Below are positions 56,077-64,000 of a stretch of DNA of 64,000 nt, one piece after another (the first letter of the stretch is position 1; each line of letters begins with the position of its first letter). The translations under genes and the position numbers were made by a program. This DNA is from Acanthosepion esculentum (lineage: Eukaryota; Mollusca; Cephalopoda; Sepiida; Sepiidae): positions 60,006,246 to 60,070,245 of the forward strand of contig OZ038479.1 of NCBI GenBank assembly GCA_964036315.1. The letters are read 5' to 3'. Under the pieces are notes generated by a model. That model was not told where the DNA came from, did no database searches, and saw only the letters and a list, made by a program, of their open reading frames with translations.

Positions 56077-56810
56077 CTTTCAGAACAGAAAATGCGAGAA
56101 AAATAAAACGAGATGATTTCTTTGTGTTCAAATAATTTTTTTTGTCAATCTGCCCAATTTTTGTATTGTTTGTTCAGTTAATAGAATGATGTCGCCATTG
56201 ACAAATGCATTCCAAATGGGAGATTTGTTATTTAAAAAAAAAAAAATAATAATACTAATACAGCTGATAATTTACGACAAAAGAAATGAACCGGTGTCAA
56301 ACACAATTTGATTCCTTGAGTTTAAAATAGTCAGTTTTCTTGGCATGTACACAGATAATTTATTCAAAAGTAGTTGCATGACTTATTTTCACAAGTTGTA
56401 AGTAAATACCGCCACCTTGTCAGTCTTTTGAAATGTACGATGTCTTTTCACGACGAAACCTGTCGTTTAACTGGTTCTTTGTTTCTCGGAGGTATCTCAA
56501 CCGTAAAAGTAAAATTTAGTAATTAAATTTTATGGTCATTTCCTTTTCTACAAATCGAAAGTTAGGAGAATGAAAAGAAAAATCTGATATAAATATTATT
56601 TATAGATTTTTTAACTTAAGGTAAACTCGGAAATCTTTAGTTTAACGTACGGTAAACACGGTCACAATGAAAATATCATTGCCTTTTTTAATTTTTTGAA
56701 GTTTGTAAAAACACGTTAATTTTAAAACAATCCAAATCCAAAATCAACCCAATTTAATTATTGAATTTTATTTAAATAAAACTTTTCGCATTTAGAGAAT
56801 AAGCAGGAAT
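56077..56810 (-). other. Candidate leader exon/promoter, ZF unit 4 (for ZF3)
   Basis: Minus-strand donor GTAAGT at 56076-56071 preceded by TTCTGTTCTGAAAG. The best preserved copy with 8669-9420: shared CGGTGTCAAACAC, TTGATTCCTTGAG, CGGAGGTATCTC and TCACAATGAAAATATCATTG. The minus strand contains CAAGGTGGCGGTAT near 56430, resembling a YY1-type core-promoter site, but the 8.97 kb copy has lost this. No conserved ORF. 4.4 kb upstream of the ZF3 acceptor. Confidence 0.5.
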
Positions 56811-57028
56811 CCGTTTAGTCGGTTTTTAAACGTCAAAATTCGGAGTATCAGGATTCGATAAAATAACATTGTTGCGGGACTGCTCGCAATCCGGATGTTT
56901 AGAATAAAATTCCTACGAATTTTCTGGAAAGAATAAAACCCAGAAGGAAAAGACAACGTAGTATCAGCAAATAACATTAGCAAGAATACAAAAAGATAGT
57001 ATTGAATGAAATTGAATCAATGAATGAG

Positions 57029-57057
57029 TAATGACTGTAAAACATTTACAGTCATTA
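57029..57057. repeat. Perfect 13 bp hairpin
   Basis: TAATGACTGTAAA, three-base loop ACA, then the exact complement. Lies 150 bp before the gypsy sequences begin. Confidence 0.9.
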
Positions 57058-57346
57058 CAGTGTAAATTAATTTTTGTTTGGTTGTTAGAGTTTATTGGAT
57101 AGAATATAAATTTATAAATTTTACTGCATATGTATGTGAGAACGGTGAAATGTAGTTACATGTGTGTTTGTGTCAAAGAGTCAGTACATGTATGTGTCCT
57201 AAGTAGTAACAGGTTTTTCCCACCTTCCGTCCGTCGGGGGGTAAAAGAATGAGAATCAAACCGTTTACTTTTCGGGCTATGTGGGTAGTTGGCCTGACCA
57301 GGTCTTGTCTTCGGACCAGCGCTAGCCATTACTCGAGGCTTTGTGC

Positions 57347-58253
57347 TTAGCTTCTCCCATATTCAGATGGGTCCTCTGATTTATTCTTGCCTCGCTTATG
57401 CGTTAGTGCATATTCGTCTGCGAGGGTAGCCATCTCATAGGCTGTGTCGACTTGTCTTTCATTGAGGAATGTTTCGAGGTTATCGGGTACGCACCATTTG
57501 AACTCTTCTATTATGATTAACTGTCTTATCGTAATCCGCACCTATTTCTTTCACCGAAATCCATCGGTCGAAATACGTTTCTTTCTGCCTGAAGAACTCT
57601 ACGTATGTTTGGTTTTCGTCCATTCTGTGATCTCTAAATCTCTGTCTATACGCTTCTGGTACCATTTCGTAGTTTCTCAGGATCGACGTTTTCACAATTT
57701 TGTAGTCGGCGCTGTCCGCAATTGAAAGGGAGGCGTACGTTTCTTGTCCTTTACCTTTCAGAGCTGTCTGTAGTAATGTCGGCCAGGCTTCGATGGGCCA
57801 TTCTAGATTTGAAGCAATTTTCTCGAAGTGTTGGAAATACTTATCCACGTCTTCTTCGTTGAATGTAGGTACAAGTCGGATTTGCTTGGTGAGGTCAAAT
57901 TTGTTCCGTCCCCCCTCGTGTCGTATTCGTTCTTCTTCGATTTCCCTGATACGAGTTTCCTGACTAATTCTCGCCAGCGTAATCTGGGTCTCGGCTTCGA
58001 TCTTAAGCTTCTCCAGTTCAATCTGGGCTTCTGAAAGTTCAGGCGCTTCTGACACAAGGTTGTCAAGAATGCTCCTGTCGAAAACTTCATTATCGACCAT
58101 ATCTTCTGAGACCACTCTCACCAACTGCGCCTTTCGCATAGACCGTCTTACATCCAACTCCAGTTTTAACCCTATCTCTAAAATATGGTTCTTTTTCAGT
58201 TTTAATAAACCGTCGAACGTGGGAGAGTTTAGAAAAGTATCTATTACAGACAT
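57347..58253 (-). pseudogene. Gypsy gag (old copy, frameshifted)
   Basis: ATG at 58253 opens 257 codons (to 57480): an N-terminal segment (SVIDTFLNSPTFDGLLK), a charged coiled-coil-like stretch with many Glu/Arg (EIEEERIRHEG), and a capsid-like part with EDVDKYFQHFEKIA, LLQTALKGKGQETYASL and the RWISV segment. Near 57520 the frame is lost: the homologous continuation RQLIIIEEFKWCVPDNLETF...LADEYALTH is in the next frame (57347-57541). A one-base indel explains this. The sequence then runs into the duplicated segment before the zinc knuckle. Confidence 0.75.
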
Positions 58254-58330
58254 CTCGGTTTATGTGCCTTCCGTAATTCTAAGACTGCACTGTTCCTCAC
58301 TGCGAAGTCTTGTGGAAAAGGAGAAATGAT

Positions 58331-58349
58331 TCCCGGACACGAGCCCCCA
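58331..58349 (-). promoter_or_regulatory. Primer-binding site, tRNA-Pro-like
   Basis: Minus strand TGGGGGCTCGTGTCCGGGA. Except for an extra GT this equals the tRNA-Pro complementary PBS used by many retroelements (TGGGGGCTCGTCCGGG). It lies between the putative LTR and gag, as expected, and fixes the LTR end at 58350. Confidence 0.65.
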
Positions 58350-58617
58350 ATTCCGTTGCGCCCGGGGTTTCGTTGGGGACTACGATAGCCGGGACGCAAC
58401 GAGAAAATAAAATAAAAATAAATGAGAGGCCCCAAGGTTCAATATAAAAATAAAGAAAAGAACGTTGCTAGGGGAATTCTCCAATTCCGGACGTCGGTAA
58501 ACGCAGAGAGAAAATGAACCATATGCAGACATAGAACGATAGAAGACGACACGAGAATATATAATACAAAAGTTTTATTTATAAAATATACAGAGTGTGA
58601 AAGTAAGAAAAAGAAAA
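58350..58617 (-). repeat. Candidate LTR of the old gypsy
   Basis: Non-coding block between the protease frame and the PBS. The minus strand contains a TATATTTTATAAATAAAAC promoter-like stretch and a GC-rich end (CCCCGGGCGCAACGGAAT). The outer limit is not defined because no second LTR is seen. Confidence 0.5.
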
Positions 58618-59420
58618 CTAAATAATATAGGGGATGGGGAGGTCAACTACCACGTCCCTTTCGTCCTCGCTTTCCATTCTGGCACTCGTCTCCTCGGCTC
58701 TCTTCCTAGCATTCGCTCGGGTCACCACACATGATGGGAATATTCCAGGATGCGTTTCCTCGATCTTCTCAGTCTCCTCTGAGACGCTCGGTTTTTCCAC
58801 CACTCTTGGATGGGGTATAACTCTTCCTCCAGCCAGGTCGTTTCCCAGTAACATCGAAATGCCTTTCATAGGCAGACGATCAACAACTCCGATGACTATA
58901 GTTCCACATACTATATCAGAGTCAAGGGACATCCGGTGAAGCGGGACGCTAACAAAACTACTTCCTACCCATTGTATAACTACTCGTGGCTGTCTCTGAT
59001 CCACGTGGTATGTCTTCTTCGACTATCAGAGATTGGGTCGCTCCTGTGTCTCTTAGGATTTTGATTTTAACCCTCTTCGTGGGGTCATCCACCGGACATA
59101 CGGAGCCGTTCGACACAAATGGTTTGTATTCCTCTCTGATTTGACCTTTGATCTTCCTACTGAGATCCTTATGCGACGATAAACCCTTGTGGTTTATTCG
59201 AGACTGCACTTCTGTGTCCGGCACTTTTCTTCGCAAAACATTTCGTCGTCATGTGTCCTACCTTCCCACAGGAGTAACACTTCATATTTTTCCCACCTTC
59301 CGTCCGTCGGGGGGGGGGGGTAAAATAATGAGAATCAAACCGTTTACTTTTCGGGCTGTTCGGGCGATGTGGGTAGTTGGCCTGACCAGGTCTTGTCCTC
59401 GGACTAGCGCTAGCCATTAG
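58618..59420 (-). pseudogene. Gypsy zinc knuckle and protease (old copy)
   Basis: Frame 59417-59169 contains CYSCGKVGHMTTKC, a canonical CCHC knuckle. A second frame (59236-58958) carries the aspartic protease ILRDTGATQSLI, and a third (59004-58618) continues it with GISMLLGNDLAGGRVIP, the second conserved protease block. The frame changes at about 59200 and 59000 break the polyprotein. Sequence after the protease is non-pol, ending with a stop at 58618. Confidence 0.75.
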
Positions 59421-59442
59421 TCGAGGCTTTGTGCTTCTCCTA

Positions 59443-60163
59443 TGGTGATGGGGGATAGAGTTCTCGTTGTTAATTGTTGCTTGTATCAGAAGGTAGATAA
59501 ATAGTAGCAGTCCTTCGGGACAGCCGTTAGTTTGGCCTAAAGGTTCAACAAGCGATCAAATTGAGGTCACCATAACATAAACAAAATAACATACGAAAGA
59601 GAAGGGTATATCAAAAACACTTTGTATTTAAATGCAACATCAATAAATAGTACAATGTTTCTTGATTTACACGCACAAAGTCCGTTACAAAATGTTCATT
59701 CATAGAAGAGAAATCCGATTATTAAAAGAATATAAGTGTCTTTTGTTAATACTTAAGTTCATGACGTGCTGGTCACAGGAGATGAAAGGTGAGGTCAATG
59801 GGTTGGTAGGAGTCCTTTGATATCTCCGTTGGTGAAGGAAGGCTGAAGGCATCGGGTTTGACGGGTGAGAAAAGCGTAGCGACATTCACTGACGGTACTT
59901 CAAAGCTTTCTGTCTTAGAAGTGAATTTATCGCTCTATTTATGTGTGCCCTTCGGATCAGAGTCAGTCTGCTGAACCAAACTGTTGGGTATGGCGCGGAA
60001 CTGTTTAATTGGTGGAAAATTGCTTATCATTCTTTTTATTTCTTTTTAGTTTTCCACCGGAAATTCTGCGTGGAGCCGGGTGCGCAGAGACCAGTATTGG
60101 TCATTTGCTGTCTAAACCTCTGAGGGTTAATATCCGGTCCTTCGCTTGCTCCGTGCCACCACA
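59443..60163 (-). repeat. 3' LTR of the young gypsy
   Basis: Minus-strand ends TGTGGTGGCACGG and CCATCACCA, TG..CA with a short imperfect inverted repeat (TGTGGTG/CATCACCA). A TATA-like CATAAATAGAG lies at 59934-59944. Length 721 bp. Left limit is also where homology to the older gypsy copy breaks. The partner LTR is not in the window, so the right limit is inferred from the TG and from the end of the microsatellite tract. Confidence 0.6.
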
Positions 60164-60170
60164 TAACTTT

Positions 60171-60211
60171 AGTAGTAGTAGTAGTAGTAGTAGTAGTAGC
60201 AGTAGTAGTAG

Positions 60212-60247
<36 letters not shown>

Positions 60248-60296
60248 GTTTGTTTGTTTGTTTTTTTTTTTTTTGTTTTTGTTTTTTTTTTTTTCA
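60171..60296 (-). repeat. Compound microsatellite between pol and LTR
   Basis: On the minus strand: A-rich with scattered C, then (CAAA)n, (CAA)n and (CTA)n, running from the pol stop almost to the LTR. It occupies the place of the polypurine tract. Translated frames give meaningless Gln/Leu runs. Confidence 0.9.
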
Positions 60297-63200
60297 GTAA
60301 TAAAAATATGTGTTTTCTTTCTTCCATTTAACCGTTCTACCGGACTTCGTTCTAGTTTCTGGTTTGTTATCATTAGTTTCTTCGGAACAAGATAGGGAGT
60401 TATCCAAATCCGGTCTTGATCCAATGGAATCTTTTGATTTTATATTTTCAGAAATATATGCAGGTTTTAGTCTATCTATTGAAACATTACTATGTACGTC
60501 ATCCGATCTTTTAATAGTAAAATATTTTTCATGACGACTTAATACTTGGAATGGACCTGTGTATGGAGCTTCCAATGGCTTTCTTACTCTGTCTGTTCTT
60601 AGCCAGATACTTTTACATGTTTGTAAATCTTTTGGAATGTAAGAATTAGGTATTATATGCAGGTGTCCCCTGGATAATTTGTCCATGTCAAATTTTTGCA
60701 TCTCGTCGGCTAGAATTTTAACGTGCGAGTTTGTCATTTCACTATTCTCGTTCTTGATAGAGTCAATTAACAATCGGGGGACTTGTGCATGACTCCCTGT
60801 TACTGCAGTAAATGAAGAATAGTTTGATTCGTTAGGTGTTATCCTCATTCCCAAAAGGACGATAGGAAGAGCTGACAACCACGATTCTTTCCTGGCTATA
60901 ATAGCCGTTTTTAAAGTTCTGTGTGCTCGCTCAACTAATCCATTCGTTTGCGGATGGTACGCCGTTGTTCGTAATCTGTGGAAGCCTATTATTTTTGATA
61001 GTTCTGAGAATAATTCGGATTCAAATTGGCTTCCTCTGTCCGTAACGACATGAAGAGGAACCCCGAATCGGGAGATCCACAGATTGACAAAAGCCGTTGA
61101 TATTGATTTTGCCGTAATTTCTGTTATTGGGCATGCTTCTATCCATCTCGTATTTCTATCAATGCATGTTAATAAATATCGATATGGTGAAAAATAAGGG
61201 TCAGTTTGGTTCTTTACTGGTGGTAAGGGACCGACAATATCCACATGCACCGTTTCAAAACGACTGGAAGGTAATTCAAATGGATTTACTTTGCTCTTTG
61301 TGTGTTTTATTATTTTTGCTTGTTGGCAGTGTTGGCATTCTGTGCACCAGGTTTTTATTGACTTGTCCATCTTCGGCCAATAGTATCTGGATTTTATTAT
61401 TTTTCTTGAAGATGTTATTCCTGGATGTGATAGATTATGCAGACTGTCAAATACCGATTTTCTGAGCTTTTCAGTCACAAAAGGTCGTGGAAAAGGTAAT
61501 GTCGTGTCACATAATATGGTTTCATTTTGATTTATTGTGTATGGTTTCAGTTGATCTTTGAATGCCTGAATTTCATTGTCAGTAGCTTGATGCTTCATTA
61601 TTTCTTGTAAGTCACATATATCAATAGTGATCGCGTTGACAGGTCGTGATAAACAATCAGCTACTATATTTTGTGAACCTCTTATATGTGAAATGTCATT
61701 TACATATTCGCTGATAAAACAGAGGTGACGCTGTTGTCTATCTGATTTTAAGGAAGACTGGCTTTTAAAAGCACTGCAAAGTGGTTTGTGATCCGTCAGT
61801 AACATTATATTTCTGCCTTCTATTAAATGTTTAAAATGGAGTACTGCTAGATAGGCAGCTAGTAGTTCTCTGTCAAAAGTAGAATATTTTTGTTGGGTTT
61901 GGGATAATTTCTTTGAAAAGAAACCTATGGGGATGGGTTGATTATCAATCATTTGATGAAGTGCTGCACCCACCGCATAATTCGAACTGTCTGTTACAAG
62001 TTGATAGTTGTTAGCTTTCGAGCTGGGGAAAGCCAAAACAGTTACATTTGATAAAGACTTTTTCATATTTTCGAAAGATTCAATTTCTTCCTTTGTTAGG
62101 GTTAATGACTTGGAATTTTGGTTTAAACGTATTTTTTCCGTGAGAGGTAGTATGATATCGCTGAAATTTGGCACAAGTTTTCTGTAAAAATTTCCCATTC
62201 CGATGAATCGGCGTAGTGATTTGGAATCGTTTGGTTGAGGAAATTCACTTAATTCATTCAACTTTTTAGCACTGGGTTTGAGACCACTAGCAGAAATATG
62301 AAATCCTAAAAAGTCTAATTCATTAGCACTAAATATGCATTTGGAGAGACAAATTTTAAAATCGTACTCACTCAGTTTTTGTAGTACTAGGTCGATATGC
62401 TTGGAATGAGTTTCTTCATCTTCTGAGAATATAAGGATATCGTCGATATATACAAAGGTATAATCAGTATCACGAAAGATATTGTCCATCATTCTCTGAA
62501 AAGTACATGATGCGTTCCGCAGTCCGAAAGGCATATAGTTATATTCAAATAACCCAAAAGGGGTAGAGATGGCTGTCTTGCAAACATCCTCCGGATGTAC
62601 AGGTATCTGATGATAAGCAGACGACAGGTCTATCTTTGAAAAGAACTTCTTATTATGAAGCTTCGAAGACAAGGAATTTATATTTGGGACTTGATATCGA
62701 TCGGCTTTTGTTATGGTATTTAAATGTCTGTAATCGCCAACAGGTCTATATGTGCCGTCTGACTTCGGTACCATATGTAAGGCTGAACTCCATTCAGAGT
62801 TTGAAGGGGAAATTATTCCTGCCTTTAGGAGTTTCTTGAATTCCTCTTTTGCAATTTCACATCTCTGAGCTGATAATTGTCTGGCTCTGGAGAAAGTAGG
62901 AGGGTTGCTACCAGTTTCTATTCTATGGAATATCTTTGGTTTTGTTGCATTCGTGTCGCGATGAGGAGAAATTAAGTTTGGGTATTTCTCCAGAATTGCT
63001 CGTACCATTTTGTTAGCATCTTTATTCGGTACTAAATCTATATTCATGATAATAGACGATGGATGTGCATCGGATTGTCTATTAGTCATTTTATCAATCA
63101 GCTTATTGTTTGTGCAGTCCACCATTAGCCCGAAATGGTTTAGGAAATCGTATCCTAGGAGTGGCTGAGCAGTTTCGGCTATTATAAATGTCCAGGTAAA

Positions 63201-63458
63201 TTCTCGTCTGAGGTTCCGTAGTGTTAGATTCAGTACTGCTTGTCCTGAGCATTCAATCTTTTGACCGTTGGCAGACACTAAAGAGATATTGGTTGGGTAT
63301 GTTACAGCTTCGCTTAAATATCTCTTCGGAAGTATAGATACGGCAGCTCCTGTATCCACAATAAAATTTAAACTTTGAGCTCCTAACCGTGCGGCTACAA
63401 TGAGAAGCGGCGAGGAAATGGAAGCTAACACCTCTCGCCTAGTTAGTTTTCCGAAATC
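60294..63458 (-). CDS. Ty3/gypsy pol polyprotein
   Basis: An open frame of about 1,050 residues. Counting from the GTG at 63431: protease DTGAAVSILP (Asp 26), with LLGYDFL at 91; reverse transcriptase with KIDLSSAY (Asp 268), PFGLRNAS and YIDD (328-331); RNase H with Asp 481, Glu 522 and Asp 547 (TDHKPL); and integrase with zinc-finger ligands His 665, His 669, Cys 696 and Cys 699. The integrase core catalytic residues are Asp 731 (VDIVGP), Asp 798 (TDRGSQF) and Glu 834 (LVERAHR), a D-35-E spacing. All catalytic residues are present. No chromodomain is evident at the C-terminus. The frame opens after a TGA at 63461-63459 and lies -1 to gag, overlapping it by 16 bases, so it is probably made by -1 frameshifting. 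Confidence 0.93.
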   Translation of the reverse strand, partial: DFGKLTRREVLASISSPLLIVAARLGAQSLNFIVDTGAAVSILPKRYLSEAVTYPTNISLVSANGQKIECSGQAVLNLTLRNLRREFTWTFIIAETAQPLLGYDFLNHFGLMVDCTNNKLIDKMTNRQSDAHPSSIIMNIDLVPNKDANKMVRAILEKYPNLISPHRDTNATKPKIFHRIETGSNPPTFSRARQLSAQRCEIAKEEFKKLLKAGIISPSNSEWSSALHMVPKSDGTYRPVGDYRHLNTITKADRYQVPNINSLSSKLHNKKFFSKIDLSSAYHQIPVHPEDVCKTAISTPFGLFEYNYMPFGLRNASCTFQRMMDNIFRDTDYTFVYIDDILIFSEDEETHSKHIDLVLQKLSEYDFKICLSKCIFSANELDFLGFHISASGLKPSAKKLNELSEFPQPNDSKSLRRFIGMGNFYRKLVPNFSDIILPLTEKIRLNQNSKSLTLTKEEIESFENMKKSLSNVTVLAFPSSKANNYQLVTDSSNYAVGAALHQMIDNQPIPIGFFSKKLSQTQQKYSTFDRELLAAYLAVLHFKHLIEGRNIMLLTDHKPLCSAFKSQSSLKSDRQQRHLCFISEYVNDISHIRGSQNIVADCLSRPVNAITIDICDLQEIMKHQATDNEIQAFKDQLKPYTINQNETILCDTTLPFPRPFVTEKLRKSVFDSLHNLSHPGITSSRKIIKSRYYWPKMDKSIKTWCTECQHCQQAKIIKHTKSKVNPFELPSSRFETVHVDIVGPLPPVKNQTDPYFSPYRYLLTCIDRNTRWIEACPITEITAKSISTAFVNLWISRFGVPLHVVTDRGSQFESELFSELSKIIGFHRLRTTAYHPQTNGLVERAHRTLKTAIIARKESWLSALPIVLLGMRITPNESNYSSFTAVTGSHAQVPRLLIDSIKNENSEMTNSHVKILADEMQKFDMDKLSRGHLHIIPNSYIPKDLQTCKSIWLRTDRVRKPLEAPYTGPFQVLSRHEKYFTIKRSDDVHSNVSIDRLKPAYISENIKSKDSIGSRPDLDNSLSCSEETNDNKPETRTKSGRTVKWKKENTYFYY

Positions 63459-64000
63459 TCACGAGGAACTGGTGAATTTGGGCGAGAGTTGGGTTGCATT
63501 TGAACATTCCGTTTATTTGGCCATCTGCACCACGGCTTACAAAATTTTGCACGTTCCGCAAAGTATAAATGCGCTCGGCAAATTAGAGGTTTTTGGTCCT
63601 TGTTAAAAGGGCGAACACTGGTAGGGAATTTATTTTCACTGTGGGAACAGCCATGTATCCTTTTAGTTTCATTTTTATTTTGCTGTTCATCCCTTTGCTT
63701 CCCCGAAATCTGTCGAATATGTGCGGTGTCTTGTTTGTTAAAATATAATAGTAAGTCATCCGCCATTCTTCCAAGGCGATCTGTGTCTAAATCGACTTGT
63801 GCCGCTACCACTGGTTTAATGGAGTCAGGTAGGGCTTGAATAAATTTGTGACGTACGATATCGTCCCCTACGCCAATTCGGCTTGCTAATGACATAAGTT
63901 CATTCAGGTATACTGAGGGACGACCTGTTACAGTCGATGACGACATTAATTTGTCCAGCATCTCTGGTTTTGTTTTCTCGTAAGCGCCCGTCACTGCTTC
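63443..64000 (-). CDS. Ty3/gypsy gag, C-terminal part
   Basis: Partial: the frame is open to the window edge. It has a capsid-like segment (LDKLMSSSTVTGRPSVYLNE, RHKFIQALPDSIKPVVAAQ, RLGRMADDLL), then a polar linker. An unusual zinc-knuckle-like motif follows, CRAHLYFAERAKFC with a following WC, the 'C..H..F...A..C....C' form seen in some metazoan gypsy gags instead of CCHC. Stop TAA at 63445-63443. Confidence 0.8.
   Translation of the reverse strand, partial: EAVTGAYEKTKPEMLDKLMSSSTVTGRPSVYLNELMSLASRIGVGDDIVRHKFIQALPDSIKPVVAAQVDLDTDRLGRMADDLLLYFNKQDTAHIRQISGKQRDEQQNKNETKRIHGCSHSENKFPTSVRPFNKDQKPLICRAHLYFAERAKFCKPWCRWPNKRNVQMQPNSRPNSPVPREISEN

Larger units (their letters stand above)
57190..59442 (-). 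mobile_element. Old Ty3/gypsy copy in permuted order
   Basis: Reading along the minus strand one meets CCHC knuckle and protease (59420-58618), then a putative LTR and primer-binding site (58617-58331), then gag (58253-57347). Normal order is LTR, gag, CCHC, protease, pol, LTR. RT, RNase H and integrase are missing. The region at the end of gag (57190-57348) duplicates the one before CCHC (59262-59436), unit length about 2.07 kb. This fits two tandem copies sharing one LTR after loss of pol, or a tandem array of a gag-protease mini-element. A younger gypsy has inserted at 59443. Confidence 0.7.
59443..64000 (-). mobile_element. Young Ty3/gypsy retrotransposon, truncated by window edge
   Basis: Reading along the minus strand: gag (running in from beyond 64000), pol, an A-rich/microsatellite tract and an LTR. 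Pol is open throughout, so the copy is recent or selected. It has inserted into the older gypsy copy, in the same orientation, just before that copy's zinc knuckle. No envelope ORF lies between pol and the LTR. The 5' LTR and the target duplication are outside the window. Confidence 0.85.

Noticed and set aside
59443..60293. Possible envelope gene of the young gypsy
   Set aside because: Only about 130 bp of microsatellite separates the pol stop from the LTR; no room and no ORF.
60101..60424. Poly-Gln/poly-Leu and poly-Ser/poly-Cys frames
   Set aside because: Translation of the compound microsatellite between pol and LTR.

Overview
This is AT-rich animal genomic DNA with intron-sized gaps, no operons, abundant decayed retroelements and arrays of near-identical C2H2 zinc fingers. 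Lineage-specific clusters of C2H2 genes built from 28-residue fingers, mixed with SINEs, LINEs, BEL and gypsy elements, point to a coleoid cephalopod, most likely an octopus. That is an inference from style of content, not from a diagnostic gene.

Layout. 0.15-5.5 kb: a heavily decayed BEL/Pao retrotransposon (+) whose pol ends in a PHD-finger-like segment. 5.5-12 kb: AT-rich repeat modules, including a long inverted repeat. 12.77-21.55 kb: a small, probably real, two-exon gene (+) for an 88-residue single-pass membrane protein. Its 8.5 kb intron holds a decayed hAT transposase and, on the opposite strand, zinc-finger gene ZF1. 21.8-34.8 kb: repeat modules, a 154 bp palindromic MITE, LINE debris, a ~160 bp tandem repeat and a candidate solo LTR. 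34.9-37.4 kb: zinc-finger gene ZF2 (-), partly decayed. 39-48 kb: more repeat modules, LINE and hAT debris, a SINE and a U2-snRNA-like pseudogene. 49.5-51.7 kb: zinc-finger gene ZF3 (-), 19 intact fingers. 52.5-57 kb: LINE debris, a SINE and more modules. 57.2-64 kb: an old gypsy copy in permuted order, then a young Ty3/gypsy element (-) with intact pol, running off the right edge.

The main structural result is that ZF1, ZF2 and ZF3 look like copies of one tandemly duplicated unit, all on the minus strand. Each ZF exon begins at a matching splice-acceptor-like site (exon first bases 19130, 37399 and 51682) followed by an exon-initial ATG and a very short uORF. Each also has about 500 bp of related sequence upstream. 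A second conserved block with a 5' splice-donor-like site on the minus strand lies 4-6 kb further upstream (exon last bases 25382, 41354 and 56077), and a fourth copy at 8669 has no ZF gene inside the window. The donor blocks are 14.7-16.7 kb apart. I infer a gene unit of untranslated leader exon, AT-rich intron and a single ZF-coding exon, repeated about four times. The exon pairing is inferred and needs RNA evidence.

Nothing here looks like a new enzymatic system. The points most worth following up are the ZF unit structure, the small membrane-protein gene with its antisense nested ZF gene, the PHD-like tail of the BEL pol, and the permuted gypsy copy.
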